This document shows, one piece after another, positions 1 through 11,932 of a stretch of 64,000 nucleotides of DNA. Numbering within the stretch: the first letter of the stretch is position 1; each line of letters opens with the position of its first letter. This DNA comes from Taeniopygia guttata. Taxonomy: Eukaryota > Chordata > Aves > Passeriformes > Estrildidae. The position numbers and the translations under genes are program-made. The notes under the pieces were generated by a model. It did not search any database and was not told the origin of the DNA. It saw only the letters and a program-made list of their open reading frames with translations. The stretch is from assembly GCF_048771995.1 (NCBI RefSeq), contig NC_133028.1, positions 2,872,501-2,936,500 of the forward strand, written 5' to 3'.

Positions 1-1061
1 CCTCAAGGTCAGGGGTTGGCAAAGGTGGCCCACAATTCCAGAGTCCTCCATCCCTCATTAAAATAATTAAAATAACAGGAAGGCAGGTATTATTTGTTGG
101 CTAGACAGCCCCAAATCCTGCCGCCTGTTAATCCACCTGAAACCCAAGTGTATCAAGGCAAATTAAAGCTGCCTTTAATCCATGCAAATCTCAGCCCAGG
201 AATCTTTTATTCTCTTACCTCCTGCCATGAGTTTAGCCCTGACCTGCACCCCATTCATGCTGCCAGAACAAAACAACACAAACTTCAATATTTTAGAAAT
301 AGAAAGAAGGATTTTTTTGGACCTTTCACATATTTTGGGATGGATGCAGCTTTGTGCTTCATTGGCTGGGTGAGACCAAACCCTGTTCCACCTGTGCTTG
401 GTTTAATCATATGTATCGACACACATAAATTAGGGCAATTTGTGCATAAATTAGGCAGCATCATTATGCTAATTGGGCTGGTATGATTGTGCTGAGAGTG
501 TTTGCAATCTGCCACAGTCCTCTGGGACAGCGCTGCGAGGGAGCTGCTGCTTCTGAAAAGGCTGGAGCTCCTCAGGGATCCTGCTGGGGCAGGCACAGCC
601 CCACAGCAACCCAAAATAAGAGGAGAACGAGTGAGGAGAGCTGGTGTGATCCTCTGGAATGCTGGTTTCTGTTAAATATCACATCCTGAACTCCCCCTGA
701 TGCACGAAACAGGTGGAGTTATAGGTGGCTGTAGAGAGAAGCTGCTGAAAAAAACAACCCCCTGAGGTGTGTGTAAACCAAATAAAGAGCAAGAGACCCA
801 AATCCCTTGCACTTTGCTGTATCAAATTTATGTGAAGAAACAAGTCATCCTCACAAAAATCAGAACCACTCCACTGTATCTCTTCCAATTCCACCTGAAT
901 TGCAACAGAGGTAGGAATGGTTGCTGGGATCGGGGAGGTATCACAAGAGTAACCTGATGATCCCTGCCCTAAAAGAAAAAGAAAACAACCAAACCCTAAA
1001 TCTTCCCAATTGGATGAGCAAGGATACAAATAAACTGCAAAGTGACTACTTTTCCTTCTGG

Positions 1062-1146
1062 AATTGCAGAATATCCAGAGTTGGGAACCAAAAGGATCAT
1101 TGAATTCAACTCCTGGCCCTGCACAGGACACCCCAAGAATCACAGG
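1062..1146 (-). mobile_element. CR1 LINE 3' end, degraded
   Basis: ATTGCAGAATATCCAGAGTTGGG, then CTCCTGGCCCTGCACAGGAC and ACCCCAAGAATCACA. Confidence 0.7.
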
Positions 1147-1785
1147 TTAAATCATTAAATCACCATACACAGGTAGGTCTACCTGGAGTAGGCAGCTATG
1201 AAGGGATTTTTATTAAGAGCTTCAGGGGCTGTTACCAAAACATGGATTTCTTTAGCTATCCCACAGGTATCCTGCAGCCTGCAGGGCTGTGGTTGGCGTC
1301 CCTGTCCAGAGAATGGCTCTGCTGCTGCTGCTGGTGATGCTCAGCTCCAGCTCCAGGGGCTGGTGTTGCACCACATCTCCCTCCTCTTGATGGATACCAG
1401 GGGATGCTCCCAAAGTCATCCAGTTTTCCTTCTAAAACTGGTCACTAATTTACCAATTATGCTGAAAAAATCTTCCCTGTGGGACTTGAGTTCTCTCTCT
1501 TCAGAGGGAATTCAAGCTTGGTTTATTCTCCAGGATCCAACCAGGAGTTTTTCCTCTGACAGCCGTGCTGGCACTTTGCCTGGCTAAAAAACATACAGCA
1601 GAAGAGCAGCAAGCATTAAGCTACTACTACTAGAAGTGTTAAAAAAAAATCAACTTTGAGCAAACCATCTGGTAACACTCACTGTGCCACAGGTGAGAGC
1701 AAACACAATACACTCTGTACAGCACCAAAAAATCATCACTGCTCAGAGAATAAGGGTGTGAAACACCAAACCAGCCCAGAAGAGA

Positions 1786-1930
1786 CCTGGAACAAGTTGC
1801 CCAGAGAAGCTGAGGCTGCCCCATCCCTGGAAGTGTCCAAGGACAGGCTGGACAGGGCTTGGAGCAGCCTGGGGTAGTGGAAGGTGTCCCAGCCTGTGGC
1901 AGGGGTTAGAACTGGATGATCTTCAATAAA
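1786..1930 (+). mobile_element. CR1 LINE 3' end
   Basis: TTGCCCAGAGAAGCTGAGGC through GGAAGGTGTCCCAGCC and GAACTGGATGATCTTC. Confidence 0.8.
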
Positions 1931-3897
1931 AGTGGAAGGATGAAACACTAAAAGGGCAGAGGCACATGGGAAGTGGGAGATGCTCCACAACCAGCTGGAG
2001 CAGGGAGCAGAACTGAGCTGTTTCAGCTGCAGGGACAAAGGAATTAGTGAGATACAAAGGGAAAAAAATCTGTAGTCAGCTTCCTTCTGCTCTTCTGCTG
2101 CTCCCCTTGAGCATGAGTGGCTGGAGGGTGGCTTTTCCCCCCATCTATGAGCAGAACCTTCTCTAAGTAGTTTAGCAGTGAAAGCAAACTCCTCTCTCCC
2201 CCCCTGTGATGGAATATGGATACTGGCATGGCCAACATCAGCATCCTAACACCCAGTAATTCCCAAGCCTCTCTGAACACCCACCATCTTATCAAAACAA
2301 CAGCTTTAAAACCTCTTCTCTGCACTCTTTGGTGACAATTAGTTTTAGTCTGTCACCAGCAGATCAGTTTAGGATTGCAGCTAAGCCAAAGGGATATGAA
2401 AAGGTTTTGTGCAAAGCCTCTCCACACCAAATCAAGTTCGAAAAAGGGAAAGACAAAACACAAGCTGGCTGCACCAGCAGCTCCAACAGTTTCTGCTGCT
2501 CAGAAGGGAACACAGCAAGATTTAATAAACAAGCTCAATAAAGTTATTCTTCCCTGTTTTATTTCCCCTTAAAGCATCAGCCCAATTTGGTTTTGTTTCC
2601 ATCACAAACAGCTCCTTTAATCGTTCCTGACGGGAGCACAACGCGGGGCGTGCGAAGCCTCCCCCAGCCCCTGCCAGCTCCCAGTTAATGGAGCTGCTCT
2701 GCCTCACCACAGCAATTCCTGTAATTCAAGTCTGGCAAACAATTCCTAGGCTGAAAATGGGACAGCATCCAGTCGTTATCTCCTTCCTTGTAGAAAAAGA
2801 ACTAAAAAAAAAAAATCCAGCGTTATTTACTCTACCTGCCTGTTTGCCGTGCTGGCAGTGCCACCATGCAGGTGTGACAGCAACAAACGCTGGCAGCTCT
2901 TGCAGTTTTGCCTGTTGATGTCTCTCCTTTCATCCCAGCAAACAGCCTGTCAGAGCTAAAGGAGCAGCTGAGAGCAAGGAAAGCATCCGGCTCTCTCCTG
3001 ACAGCTGAACAAGCCAGCAGTTTTCAGGAGGAAAAGCTTTCCTACGCTTCTGAACCATGGCAACTCCTTCCAGAGCTGTTCTTAAAAGTCTTTCCCAGCC
3101 TTAATGATTCTGTGAGTCTAATACTCTATAATTCTAATCTAATTAATTTTGGTCCTGGTCCTTCCATGTAGCCTCATTGGTGTTTCTAACCTCATTCATT
3201 TGTACCAATTCATCCTAGGATTTCCACCTCCAAAAAAAGTATTAACAACCAAAAACCCATCCGTTTTCTTACAGACACATTAATTGTGGACCAATCCCAC
3301 CCTGGGTGCAGACACCAAGCGCAGGAACTGTGCACAAATGGAGGTGAAAGGCTTTTGTTTGAATGGTTTTGCTCACCAGGACACACCTGATAAGAGCCTG
3401 CAGCAATGCCACACCCCGAGATAAACCCAGCGGGCTGAGTCTCCCAAAGCCAGCCCTGCATCCCGGGCAAGGGCTGGGAAACAAACACCCAAAGAAAACA
3501 CTCTGTGTGGAACAGGACCATTTCCCTTGGCAAACCTCTCTGCTTTCCTTTCCTCGCCCTCTCTGTGTGCACACAAAAACCATTCCCTGCCATTTTCCGA
3601 GCTACAGTCTAGTCTGCTCCCGTGGATGGGATGCCTGAACCTGGAGCAGGAGCACCCCAAGATCTCCTGGTGCCTGTAAAATTTACACCCTGCTGGCTTT
3701 TAGATTGGAATGTGCAGAGCTGTTTGAAAAGAGGCATCCTTTACAAATTAAAGTGGTGCAGCTGGGAAGAAAAGAAATCCCGGGATGCAGAGGTGGCCAC
3801 TGGCCTTTAAGGGCCAGACTCTGGGAAGCCAGTGGATGCACAGCTGGACGTGAGAGGCTTTCATGAGTGAAGATCTGACAGTCAAACACTGGCATAC

Positions 3898-4255
3898 AGA
3901 ATCGTGGAATGGTTTGGGTTGGAAGAGACATCAAAGATCATCCAGTTCCACCCCTTGCCATGGGCAGGGACACTTCCCACTATCCCAGGTTGCTCCACAG
4001 CTTCTCTGGGCAACCTGTGCCAGGACCTCAGCACCCTCAGAGTAAAGTATCTTTCCCAATATCCAGTCTAAACCTACTCTGTGCTAGTGTAAAGATCATT
4101 CCCCCCGTGCTGTCACTCCAGGCCCTTGCCCAAATTCCCTCTCCAGCTCTCATGGAACCTCTTTAGGCACTGGAAGCTGCTGGAAGATCTCCCCTGAGCC
4201 TTCACTTCAATGGGCTGACCAACCCCAGCTCTCCCAGCCTGTTTCCATAGGAATC
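3898..4255 (-). mobile_element. CR1 LINE 3' fragment with internal deletion
   Basis: AGAATCGTGGAATGGTTTGGG, then CCATGGGCAGGGACACTTCCC. It jumps from the AGGTTGCTCCA block straight to CAGCTTCTCTGGGCAACC, skipping about 50 bp, and continues to CCCCAGCTCTCCCAGCCTG. Confidence 0.83.
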
Positions 4256-4799
4256 CTGGGCCATATGGATGCAAGCAGATACAAAAACAAGCTGTGACCC
4301 TACCTGAGCACACCTTGGGAGGGCACCTTGGTCTTCCCAAGCTCTCAGCGGGGCCACCGGAGCTGCCCAACGTATCCCACGCAGGGCAACGTGCAGCCCA
4401 GTGACTGAGGTCTCATTTCTAAGCAAAACATTTGCAACCTTTCTATTCCTCTTCCTCTTTTGACTTCCTTCATGAATAAACAAAAGTATGAAGGGGGGAA
4501 AAAACCCCACTGGCACGACCAGGTGTCCTCTGCACAGCCCGGGGTTTGCTGGGAGCAGCTGGGAAGGAGGAATGGACACGAGGTTTTGAGCAGTGCACTG
4601 GGGGCAGAACCTCACAAAATGCTTCAGCTTCTTGGATGAGATGTCAAAGATCATCAGCAACTTCTGCTGATGGCTCAGGGCTGGTTTCATTTTTGGGAAG
4701 GTATATTAATCTGACCTACTCCATGAACAGAGTAGGTGGGACACACAACAAGAGTTTGCAAGAGGCTGTGCTGCGTCCTGTGCATTTTGGGAGTGGATG

Positions 4800-4982
4800 A
4801 ATGCAGTGGAACAGGCTGTCCAGAGAAGCTGTGGCTGCCCCTGGACCCCTGAAAGTGTCCAAGGCCAGGATGGACAGAGCTTGGAACAGTGGAAGGTGTT
4901 GCTGCCCATGCCAGGGTGTTGGAATGAGATGGTCTTCAAAGTCCTTCCAACCCAAACCATTCCAAGATTTTATGATTTGTGC
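4800..4982 (+). mobile_element. CR1 LINE 3' end
   Basis: GTCCAGAGAAGCTGTGGCTGCC through CTTCCAACCCAAACCATTCC and a GATTTTATGATTT tail. Confidence 0.82.
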
Positions 4983-5972
4983 TTCCCTAGAAGTTTTGGG
5001 AAATAAATCCCATATCCCATCGTGCTTTTTGCTTGCCAAATGTCAAATTCAAGAATTTCCATGTCTGACCAAGGGACACAAGGGACACATGGGTTGTCCC
5101 TAACCCACATCCCACCCGTGTTGCCACTCCCTGCTCTGCTCACCAGTGCAAATCACATCCTGGCCCCTGCTGGGAGAGGTTTCAGTTGGGTTTTCCTGCC
5201 CATCATTCCACCAGATCCCAGCCCACAGCCTGCCAAGCCCCAGGCAGAGATTTATCCACTTGAAAGCAAACAGGATCTGGTTTTAAGACAGATCCACATA
5301 ATGCAGCAGCCAAGTGGTGGTTTTGGCTGGGATTTTTGTGTGTGAAGGAGTTGGGACAGGGATGGGAACAGGGAGTGACCATTCAGGAAGCAATCCAAGG
5401 ATCAAGCTCCAGCAAGTTATAGCACTGGACAGCAACAGGATATTCTTCATTCCTCCCACAGATGGATTTCTGAGCTGTGGATTTGAATACAACATTGCTG
5501 TAGCCAGGATATTGTGCCTCTTCTTCGGGACACAAGATCAGAGTTACAGCAGCTCAAAAAGCAATGGCTTCTTTCTGCCTGTCACTGACACCTGGGTTCC
5601 TCAGAACCCTTTTTGGTGGCTCTTTTGTGATGGTCAGGTGTCTGCATCTCCAGATCTGTTATCAGTGCTGATCAGGACACCCTGTTACTCACCTATGCAC
5701 CTCAACCCCATCCTGCTCCAGCTGAACCTCAAACAAACCCTCAGCAGATGATGATGGTGCAGAGTAAGGCTTTTAACAAAGATAAACTTGAGCCAAAAAA
5801 ACAAAAACAAAAAAAAACCCAGAGCAGCAGAGACCAAATAAAATGGGTTTCACTTCTGCCACTGTCACTGCACCACTTCAGTGTGCTCATGAAAGAGCTT
5901 CATCTCCAAGCCTGACCATCAGGCTCCAAATTCATTGTCAAAGTAAAGTTTGTGAATAAATCCACTCAATTT

Positions 5973-6205
5973 TACAGAATCATGTAATTATTCAGGTTGA
6001 AAAAAGCCTCTAAGAACATCAAGTTCATTCCCCCAGCACTGCAAGGCCACCACTAAACCATGTCCCCAAATGGCACATCCACTTGGCTTTTAAATCCCTC
6101 CAGGGATGGGGACTCCACCATGGCCTTGGGCAGCTGTGCCTGGGCTGGAAAACCTTTTTGTGTGAAGAACTTTTCCCAATATCCAACCTAAAGCTGGACA
6201 CAACT
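5973..6205 (-). mobile_element. CR1 LINE 3' fragment
   Basis: ACAGAATCATGTAATTATTC, then CAGCACTGCAAGGCCACCAC, AATCCCTCCAGGGATGGGG and CCCAATATCCAACCTAAAGC. Confidence 0.8.
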
Positions 6206-7252
6206 CTCCCCACACATGGCAGGGGTGTCCCTGTGGTACCTCCAGGGAGGGAAGGGATGGAGATCCTGCAGGACCAGGCTGCTCTCTGCTGTGGATTGCT
6301 CAGCACTTTGCACCAAACAATAACTTTGGCTCTGTTGTAGCTTTTAGGCTGGATGAAATTCAGAGCTTTGACAATCTCCCTGCCCCACGAACACACACTG
6401 AAGTCTGGACTCTGCAGGCATAAGGATCAGGAGAATTGTGGCACAAACCCTCATGGACATCAGGCCTGGAAGCACTAAGGGCATCGTTACAATACGAAGG
6501 GGCTACAGGGCAAATCCCTGGAGAAGCCACCTCCTGGTCTACTCCACCCAGATTCCCAAAACCAGCAAGAGATCCAGGACTTGATTTTTTTTCCTGGCAG
6601 AGGTTTTGATGGCTCTTTTTGGGGGGATACAGGACTAAACCTGCAGGACTCATCATACTGGCAGTAGGATCCTTCCAACTCTGCACCAGAGACCTGTCAC
6701 GGGAATTCTGTAACCTTTGGACATACTGGAGATGGAAAGTGGAGCCAAAAGTCATGGATGAGACCTCCTCATGGATGGAAAAGCTGTGACAGAGCTGTGG
6801 TGGCAGGTGCTGTGTGCAGCTGTGGAGCTTCCCTTTAATCCATCACGGTGATCCCCTGCAGGCTTCAGGCCATCACAGGTCTCAGTTCCCTTTGGGCATT
6901 TCAGTTTTGTTTCACCAGTAAAGACCTTGCTCCAACAATAAATTTTTTGCTTTTCTGGAAGTCTGCCCATAGCTCTGTAGTCTTTGTTTAAAATACAAAA
7001 TGTTGCTTTAAAAAGTTTGTTGTTTTTTTTTTTTTTTTTAAATTAAATTTAAACCCACAGATTTTTGGTTCAAATTCGTTCAGGTCCTTCCCTCAAGTGA
7101 AAGCCAAGTGTCCAGCCAGGACTGTGCTTTCCCACACAGATATTGTGTCCTACCTCAGCTACCAGGCCTTGTTTGAGATTATTAATTGCCTAAACTTTAA
7201 AAAAATAATTAACAGTGAAGGTGCCAAGTACCCAGATCCCAAACAACCCAGG

Positions 7253-7300
7253 ATCACAGAATGGTTTGGGTTGGAAGGGACCTTAAAGACCATCCCAGCT
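7253..7300 (-). mobile_element. CR1 LINE 3' tip
   Basis: ATCACAGAATGGTTTGGGTTGG, then AAGGGACCTTAAAGACCATC. The copy is severely 5'-truncated. Confidence 0.8.
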
Positions 7301-9056
7301 GTCACAGAATCCAGGATGGCATCAGAAGATTCTGCATGTGACACGTCCACCCTACCAGGAGCAGCAGCTGGAATATGCCAGGCTACAAGGAGACATCTAA
7401 ATCTAACTCTTGAGGTACACAGCTGCTCCTCCAAAAATCCTGGATGCTTCACAAGCCTGAAGAAAAACAAAGAAATCCATCTGCCACCTCTTAGGGAAGG
7501 TACATGCTTCAGGTAGGGCAGTATCCTGGGAAAAAGGAGGTTAATTTTCTTTTTTCTTTTCCCACTATTGCCCTGCAGCAAGAACAAACCCAAATGGTTT
7601 TGCCCTAATTTATGCCTGTTTTCCTTACTATCCTAAACCTCCTCTATTCAAAGGAAGGTTTTGCTGCAGAAACTTTTACAGATGGCAAAATAACAACAAT
7701 CTGTGAGCAGGCAGGGTTGCACTCTGCATCCATGTAAATCAACAGCAAAGCTCCCAGCATTTCCAGGGGACAGGTTCTGCCACAGCTCCAGCTGGGGCTC
7801 AGTGCACCTGTGTTCCCACAATACCACAACAAACCAAACTGGAGATGATCCCTTCTCTATCTCTGACACCTGAAGCTCTTTTTTGCCTTCTAATAAAGGA
7901 GATAATGATGTTTGAGGGAGTTTGCCCCGATCTAAACAGCTGTTTCTCCAGTGCTGTTCATGTTCACAATGAACTGGGATTTTTCTCCCTGGATGCTGTT
8001 TATTCTGGTTGAATTTAGTTAGGAAAGTGCCATAAACTGAGAACAAGTAAACAGAATTGAAGTGCCAAGAAATTACGGGTATCAAATAGTTGGCCTCAAA
8101 GAGGAGGAATTTCTGGGATGAATAAAAGTAAAAACTGTGCTCTGAGGGAGATCCTCACTTCCACACAGTGGGGAAGCAGACGGGGAGGAAAAGCCCTTCT
8201 TGAGCTGTGCAGAAATGTTCTGGATTATCCCAAATGCCACAATGCAGCCATAAAAGCTTTCCAGGGGAATGAATGAGTGGGTGATGGACACAGACATCCA
8301 AAGCTGTTGTTTTCCATTTAAACAGGAGAGTGAGGGTGGCTTGGAAACCCTACATGCTCCTAAGGAGTTAAAAGGTAGTTCTGGAGCCTGGCACAATTAA
8401 CATTCTGGCAGAGTCTATTTAAATTGCAGGGAAAGTTGAGCTTGTCCAACTGGATAGTCAGAGTGCAGGTTCCCCCAAACAGGGCTTTGATTCTCCAACA
8501 CAACACCCAAAATCCTCTCTGGCTTACATAAAACACATGTGGAATCACGCTCCCTGTTGCACAACACAGCTCCAGGGAGAATTCCAGGTATATAAGTATA
8601 AACTGGAGGTCATTGCTCTGCGAGGGCTGAGGATTTCTCTGGCAACAGAGGGGAGGACAGGCTGGTCCTGGTGGCAAAGCTGCCTTGAGAGCTACTGACA
8701 ACAGCAGCAACTCCCAAGGCCAGGGCAGGGGGGTTTCACTCAAGCACAGCAGTCAATGACAAAAAATATGAGCAAATATCTGAAAAAAACCCTAAATGGA
8801 AGTAGTTTTTGTGATCCAAACAACCCCACCCCAATAGGGTTCTTACTATTTCTGCATCCTTACACTCCCCATGCTGCTCTAACACTCCCAGTAATCACCA
8901 CTGCCTCGACATCTTTTCTGTTCTCAGGGCCACTGCTCTGTCAGTCTGGTTTTAAAATATGCTGCCAGGGTGAAATAAAACCTGACTGTGCTTTTCTCAG
9001 CCAGCAAAGGGCAGGTCAGCACGGGGAGGGGAGATCTCCCTGCAGCAAAAGGCATT

Positions 9057-9370
9057 AGAGAATCATGGAATGGCTCAGGATGGAAGGCACCTGAAAGATC
9101 ATCTCATTCCAATCCCCTGCCATGGGCAGGGACACTTTCCACTATCCCACGTTGCTCCAAGCCTCATCCAACCTGGCTTTGAACACTCTCAGGGATCCAG
9201 GGGCATCCACAGCTTCTCAGGGCAGCCTGAGCCAGGGCCTCACAATAGAGAATTTCCATTTAAAATCCAATCTAAATCTCTCCTCCTCTTTTAAAACCAC
9301 CCCCTTCTTTGTCCTATCACTGTCTGCTTGTATAAAAAAATCAGTCTCGCCCTTTAAATCCCTTTAAGTA
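9057..9370 (-). mobile_element. CR1 LINE 3' fragment (about 310 bp)
   Basis: AGAATCATGGAATGGCTCAGG, then CCATGGGCAGGGACACTTTCC, GGGGCATCCACAGCTTCTC, TCCAATCTAAATCTCTCC and TTTGTCCTATCACTG. Confidence 0.85.
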
Positions 9371-9575
9371 CTAAAATGCCACATCCCCTGTGCAGAGACC
9401 ATTCACAGAGCTCCAAGTGATTCTGGAGGGGATCACACCCCACCCTGTCCCTTGTCCCCACAGAGCAAGGCTGCAGTTCAAAGCTGGCTTTATTAAACTG
9501 AGTCTAGAGAGAAGGAATGGGATCCAGGATAAGAAAATGACTGAGCTCTGCAACAATCAGAGATCCCAGATTAGA

Positions 9576-9645
9576 ACCACAGAATGCCCTGAGCTGGAAG
9601 GCACCCAGGAGGATTATTGAGTCCAGCTCCTCCAACAGGCAAAAA
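9576..9645 (-). mobile_element. CR1 LINE 3' end, short
   Basis: ACCACAGAATGCCCTGAGCTGG, then GATTATTGAGTCCAGCTCC. Confidence 0.65.
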
Positions 9646-10196
9646 TGACTGTGCAAATCTGAGTGCAGGTGGGCAGCTCTGCACAGCCCCAAAGGCAGCA
9701 GAGCAGGCAGCACTCCTGAGCTGGCACAGACACATTCTGGAGCTTTGTCCTGCACACTCAGTCTGACAGCACTGCTGACTGACAGGAGCCAGCTCAATGG
9801 ACTGGCAGGAAGGCCAGGGGAGGAAAGGGCTGAGCACAGAGCTCAGCTTCCCTTCTGACAGCAGAAAGCAGCACACACACCAGCCATGCTGCACAAAAGC
9901 TTTTGTTTTACATCTCAAAACCACCGTCCTGCTCCCAGACTGACAACTGCCCGTGCAAGCGGCGGGGCTGAAACCCAAACCGTGCAAAAACCCAGACTTT
10001 GTGGGGTTTGACTCCTGAAAAATTAATTTTCTTCGTATTTTTTTTAAGAAATGAAGCTAAGAAGCAAATGCCAGAAGCAAAAGCCTCCCCTGGATGCTGC
10101 TGGAGGTCAAAACCCACTAAGTGACATTTAGTGATGCTGGATGGGGCTCGTCCTCATCACCCCATCACCTCCCCAACCTCGCTGCTGCTCTCAGAG

Positions 10197-10272
10197 CATC
10201 ACAGAACGGTTTGGGTCGGAAAGGACCTCAAAGATTCTCCAATTCCAACCCCCTGCCATGGCAGGGACTGTG
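10197..10272 (-). mobile_element. CR1 LINE 3' end, short
   Basis: CATCACAGAACGGTTTGGGTCGG through CCAACCCCCTGCCATGG. Confidence 0.8.
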
Positions 10273-11219
10273 TTTTGGAGAGGAACAGCCTCCCTGAGCC
10301 GGGCTGTGCAGTTTCCAGTAGCAACTGTGCCTAATCCAGCCCCGAGACAAAACTGCCGGCGCTCATTCATACCCACGGCACGTGCTGGGCAGACTCTGGG
10401 CATGGCCACAACTACTGCATGGGGGATTTCTTTCCCTTAGTTTAAGCTCATTTTAAGAACATTTTTTTAAAATAAAATAAGCATATTTAAGTAAGTTTGT
10501 TTTTTTGGTTTTTTTTACAAATATAAAATTTTAATAGATGAGGTTGGGATTGGGTTGTGTGGGCTTTTCCCTCTGCACGTTCATAGTACAAAAAAACATT
10601 TATTCAGTGCTTTATTTTCACAGTATTGGAGAAATCAACAAAAAAAAAATAAAGCTGGTTTGGTGGTGAAATTCTTGACTTTTAAAAAAAGAATTATAAG
10701 AAAGAAGATACAAATCATATTGAAGAGGATTAAATGAGCAGTTGCTCTGCCCTGTATTCAGGTCACAGCAGCAAAAAGATGCCTAATTATGAAAATAATG
10801 CTGGGATCACGTCACCTCTTAGGTACTGACAGCAAGTAATGTAAAGATTGAAGCAAAATAAAAAAATAAGTCTTTTTCTATGAAAGTTTCAGAAGAGGCA
10901 ACTCACCAGATACATGGGCTAATGAACCAGGAAGAAATGTCACTGAATTGCTAATGCATCTCTTTGGTAACATCTTCAAAAATTTCCTTTTCTAATTTTA
11001 ATTTGAGGTATGTGGTAGGTGCAAAAGCACAAATATTTGACTCTTTTTCTCTCTGGGCATATTTAACTACCAGCACCAGGTGAGGAAGGGGACTTTGAGC
11101 AGCTTTCCAGCATCTCCAAGGACATTGGGGAGAAGGGAGAGCCCGTGTGGGAGGACAGGAGGTGATGGGGAGAGGATGAATTGAGATGTTCAAGGTGCAG
11201 GGAGAAGCTTCTCCACCAT

Positions 11220-11300
11220 GAGCTCAGTCAAGCTGGGTGCCCAGAGGTTGGGCAATTTCCATCCCTGGAGGTTTTCAAGAAGGATAAAGGCCTGGGCACA
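11220..11300 (+). mobile_element. CR1 LINE fragment, degraded
   Basis: TGCCCAGAGGTTGGGCAATTTCC, then ATCCCTGGAGGTTTTCAAGAAGG. It lies back to back with an opposite-strand copy at 11312. Confidence 0.55.
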
Positions 11301-11311
11301 ATCAAAAAGGT

Positions 11312-11632
11312 TTCACAGAATCAAAAAGGTTGGAAAAGCCCTCCAAGACTACAGAATCCAACCATTGCCCCAGCACTGCCAAGGCCACCACTGACCCATG
11401 TCCCCAAGTGCCACATCCACATGGCTTTTAAACCCCTCCAGGGATGGGGACTCCACCAGTGCCCTGGGTGGACAGCCCTTTCCATGCAAAAAATATCCAA
11501 TTTAAGCCTCCCCTGGCCCAGCCTGAGGCCATTCCCTCTCCTGTCCCTGTTCCCTGGGAGCACAGCCCGACCTCCCTGGCTGCCCCCTCCTGTCAGGAGC
11601 TGTGGAGAGCCACAAGGTCCCTGCAAACACAC
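11312..11632 (-). mobile_element. CR1 LINE 3' fragment
   Basis: TCACAGAATCAAAAAGGTTGG, then CCCAGCACTGCCAAGGCCACC, AAACCCCTCCAGGGATGGGG and GAGCTGTGGAGAGCCACAAGG. Confidence 0.85.
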
Positions 11633-11854
11633 AGAAACCTGGAATTATCTTATTCTGTATAAAAACGTGTGTAAAAAGGAGCAGAGGCCCCAATACCTTG
11701 TTTGAGGGACAGCCCAACACCATGATGTTAAAAACCTTCTAGAAAACAACCTCAAGTCCCCCTTCTTCTTGTCACTCCTTCCTGAGTTTCCCTTCCACAT
11801 TCCAACAGTGCCTGCCCTTCCCCAGCCAGCTTGGAGAGATGTTATTCTTCTCAC

Positions 11855-11932
11855 AAAAAAACCCAAAAAACCCCAAAAAACCCAAAAAACACCAAGAGAA
11901 AAAAATAACCAAAACAACAACAAAAAAACTTG
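11855..11932. repeat. A-rich (AAAAAACCC) low-complexity stretch
   Basis: Imperfect AAAAAACCC units. Same character as the larger block at 21870. Confidence 0.8.

Larger units (their letters stand above)
1..3897. other. No gene recognised apart from two CR1 fragments
   Basis: Both strands hold only short frames without recognisable families. A (GCT)5 microsatellite lies at about 1318-1332, and a short A-run at about 2805-2815. Confidence 0.6.
4256..9056. other. No gene recognised; scattered CR1 pieces
   Basis: Apart from the listed CR1 copies I see a long T run (7022-7039) and unique non-coding DNA. No splice-bounded exon of a known family is visible. Confidence 0.55.
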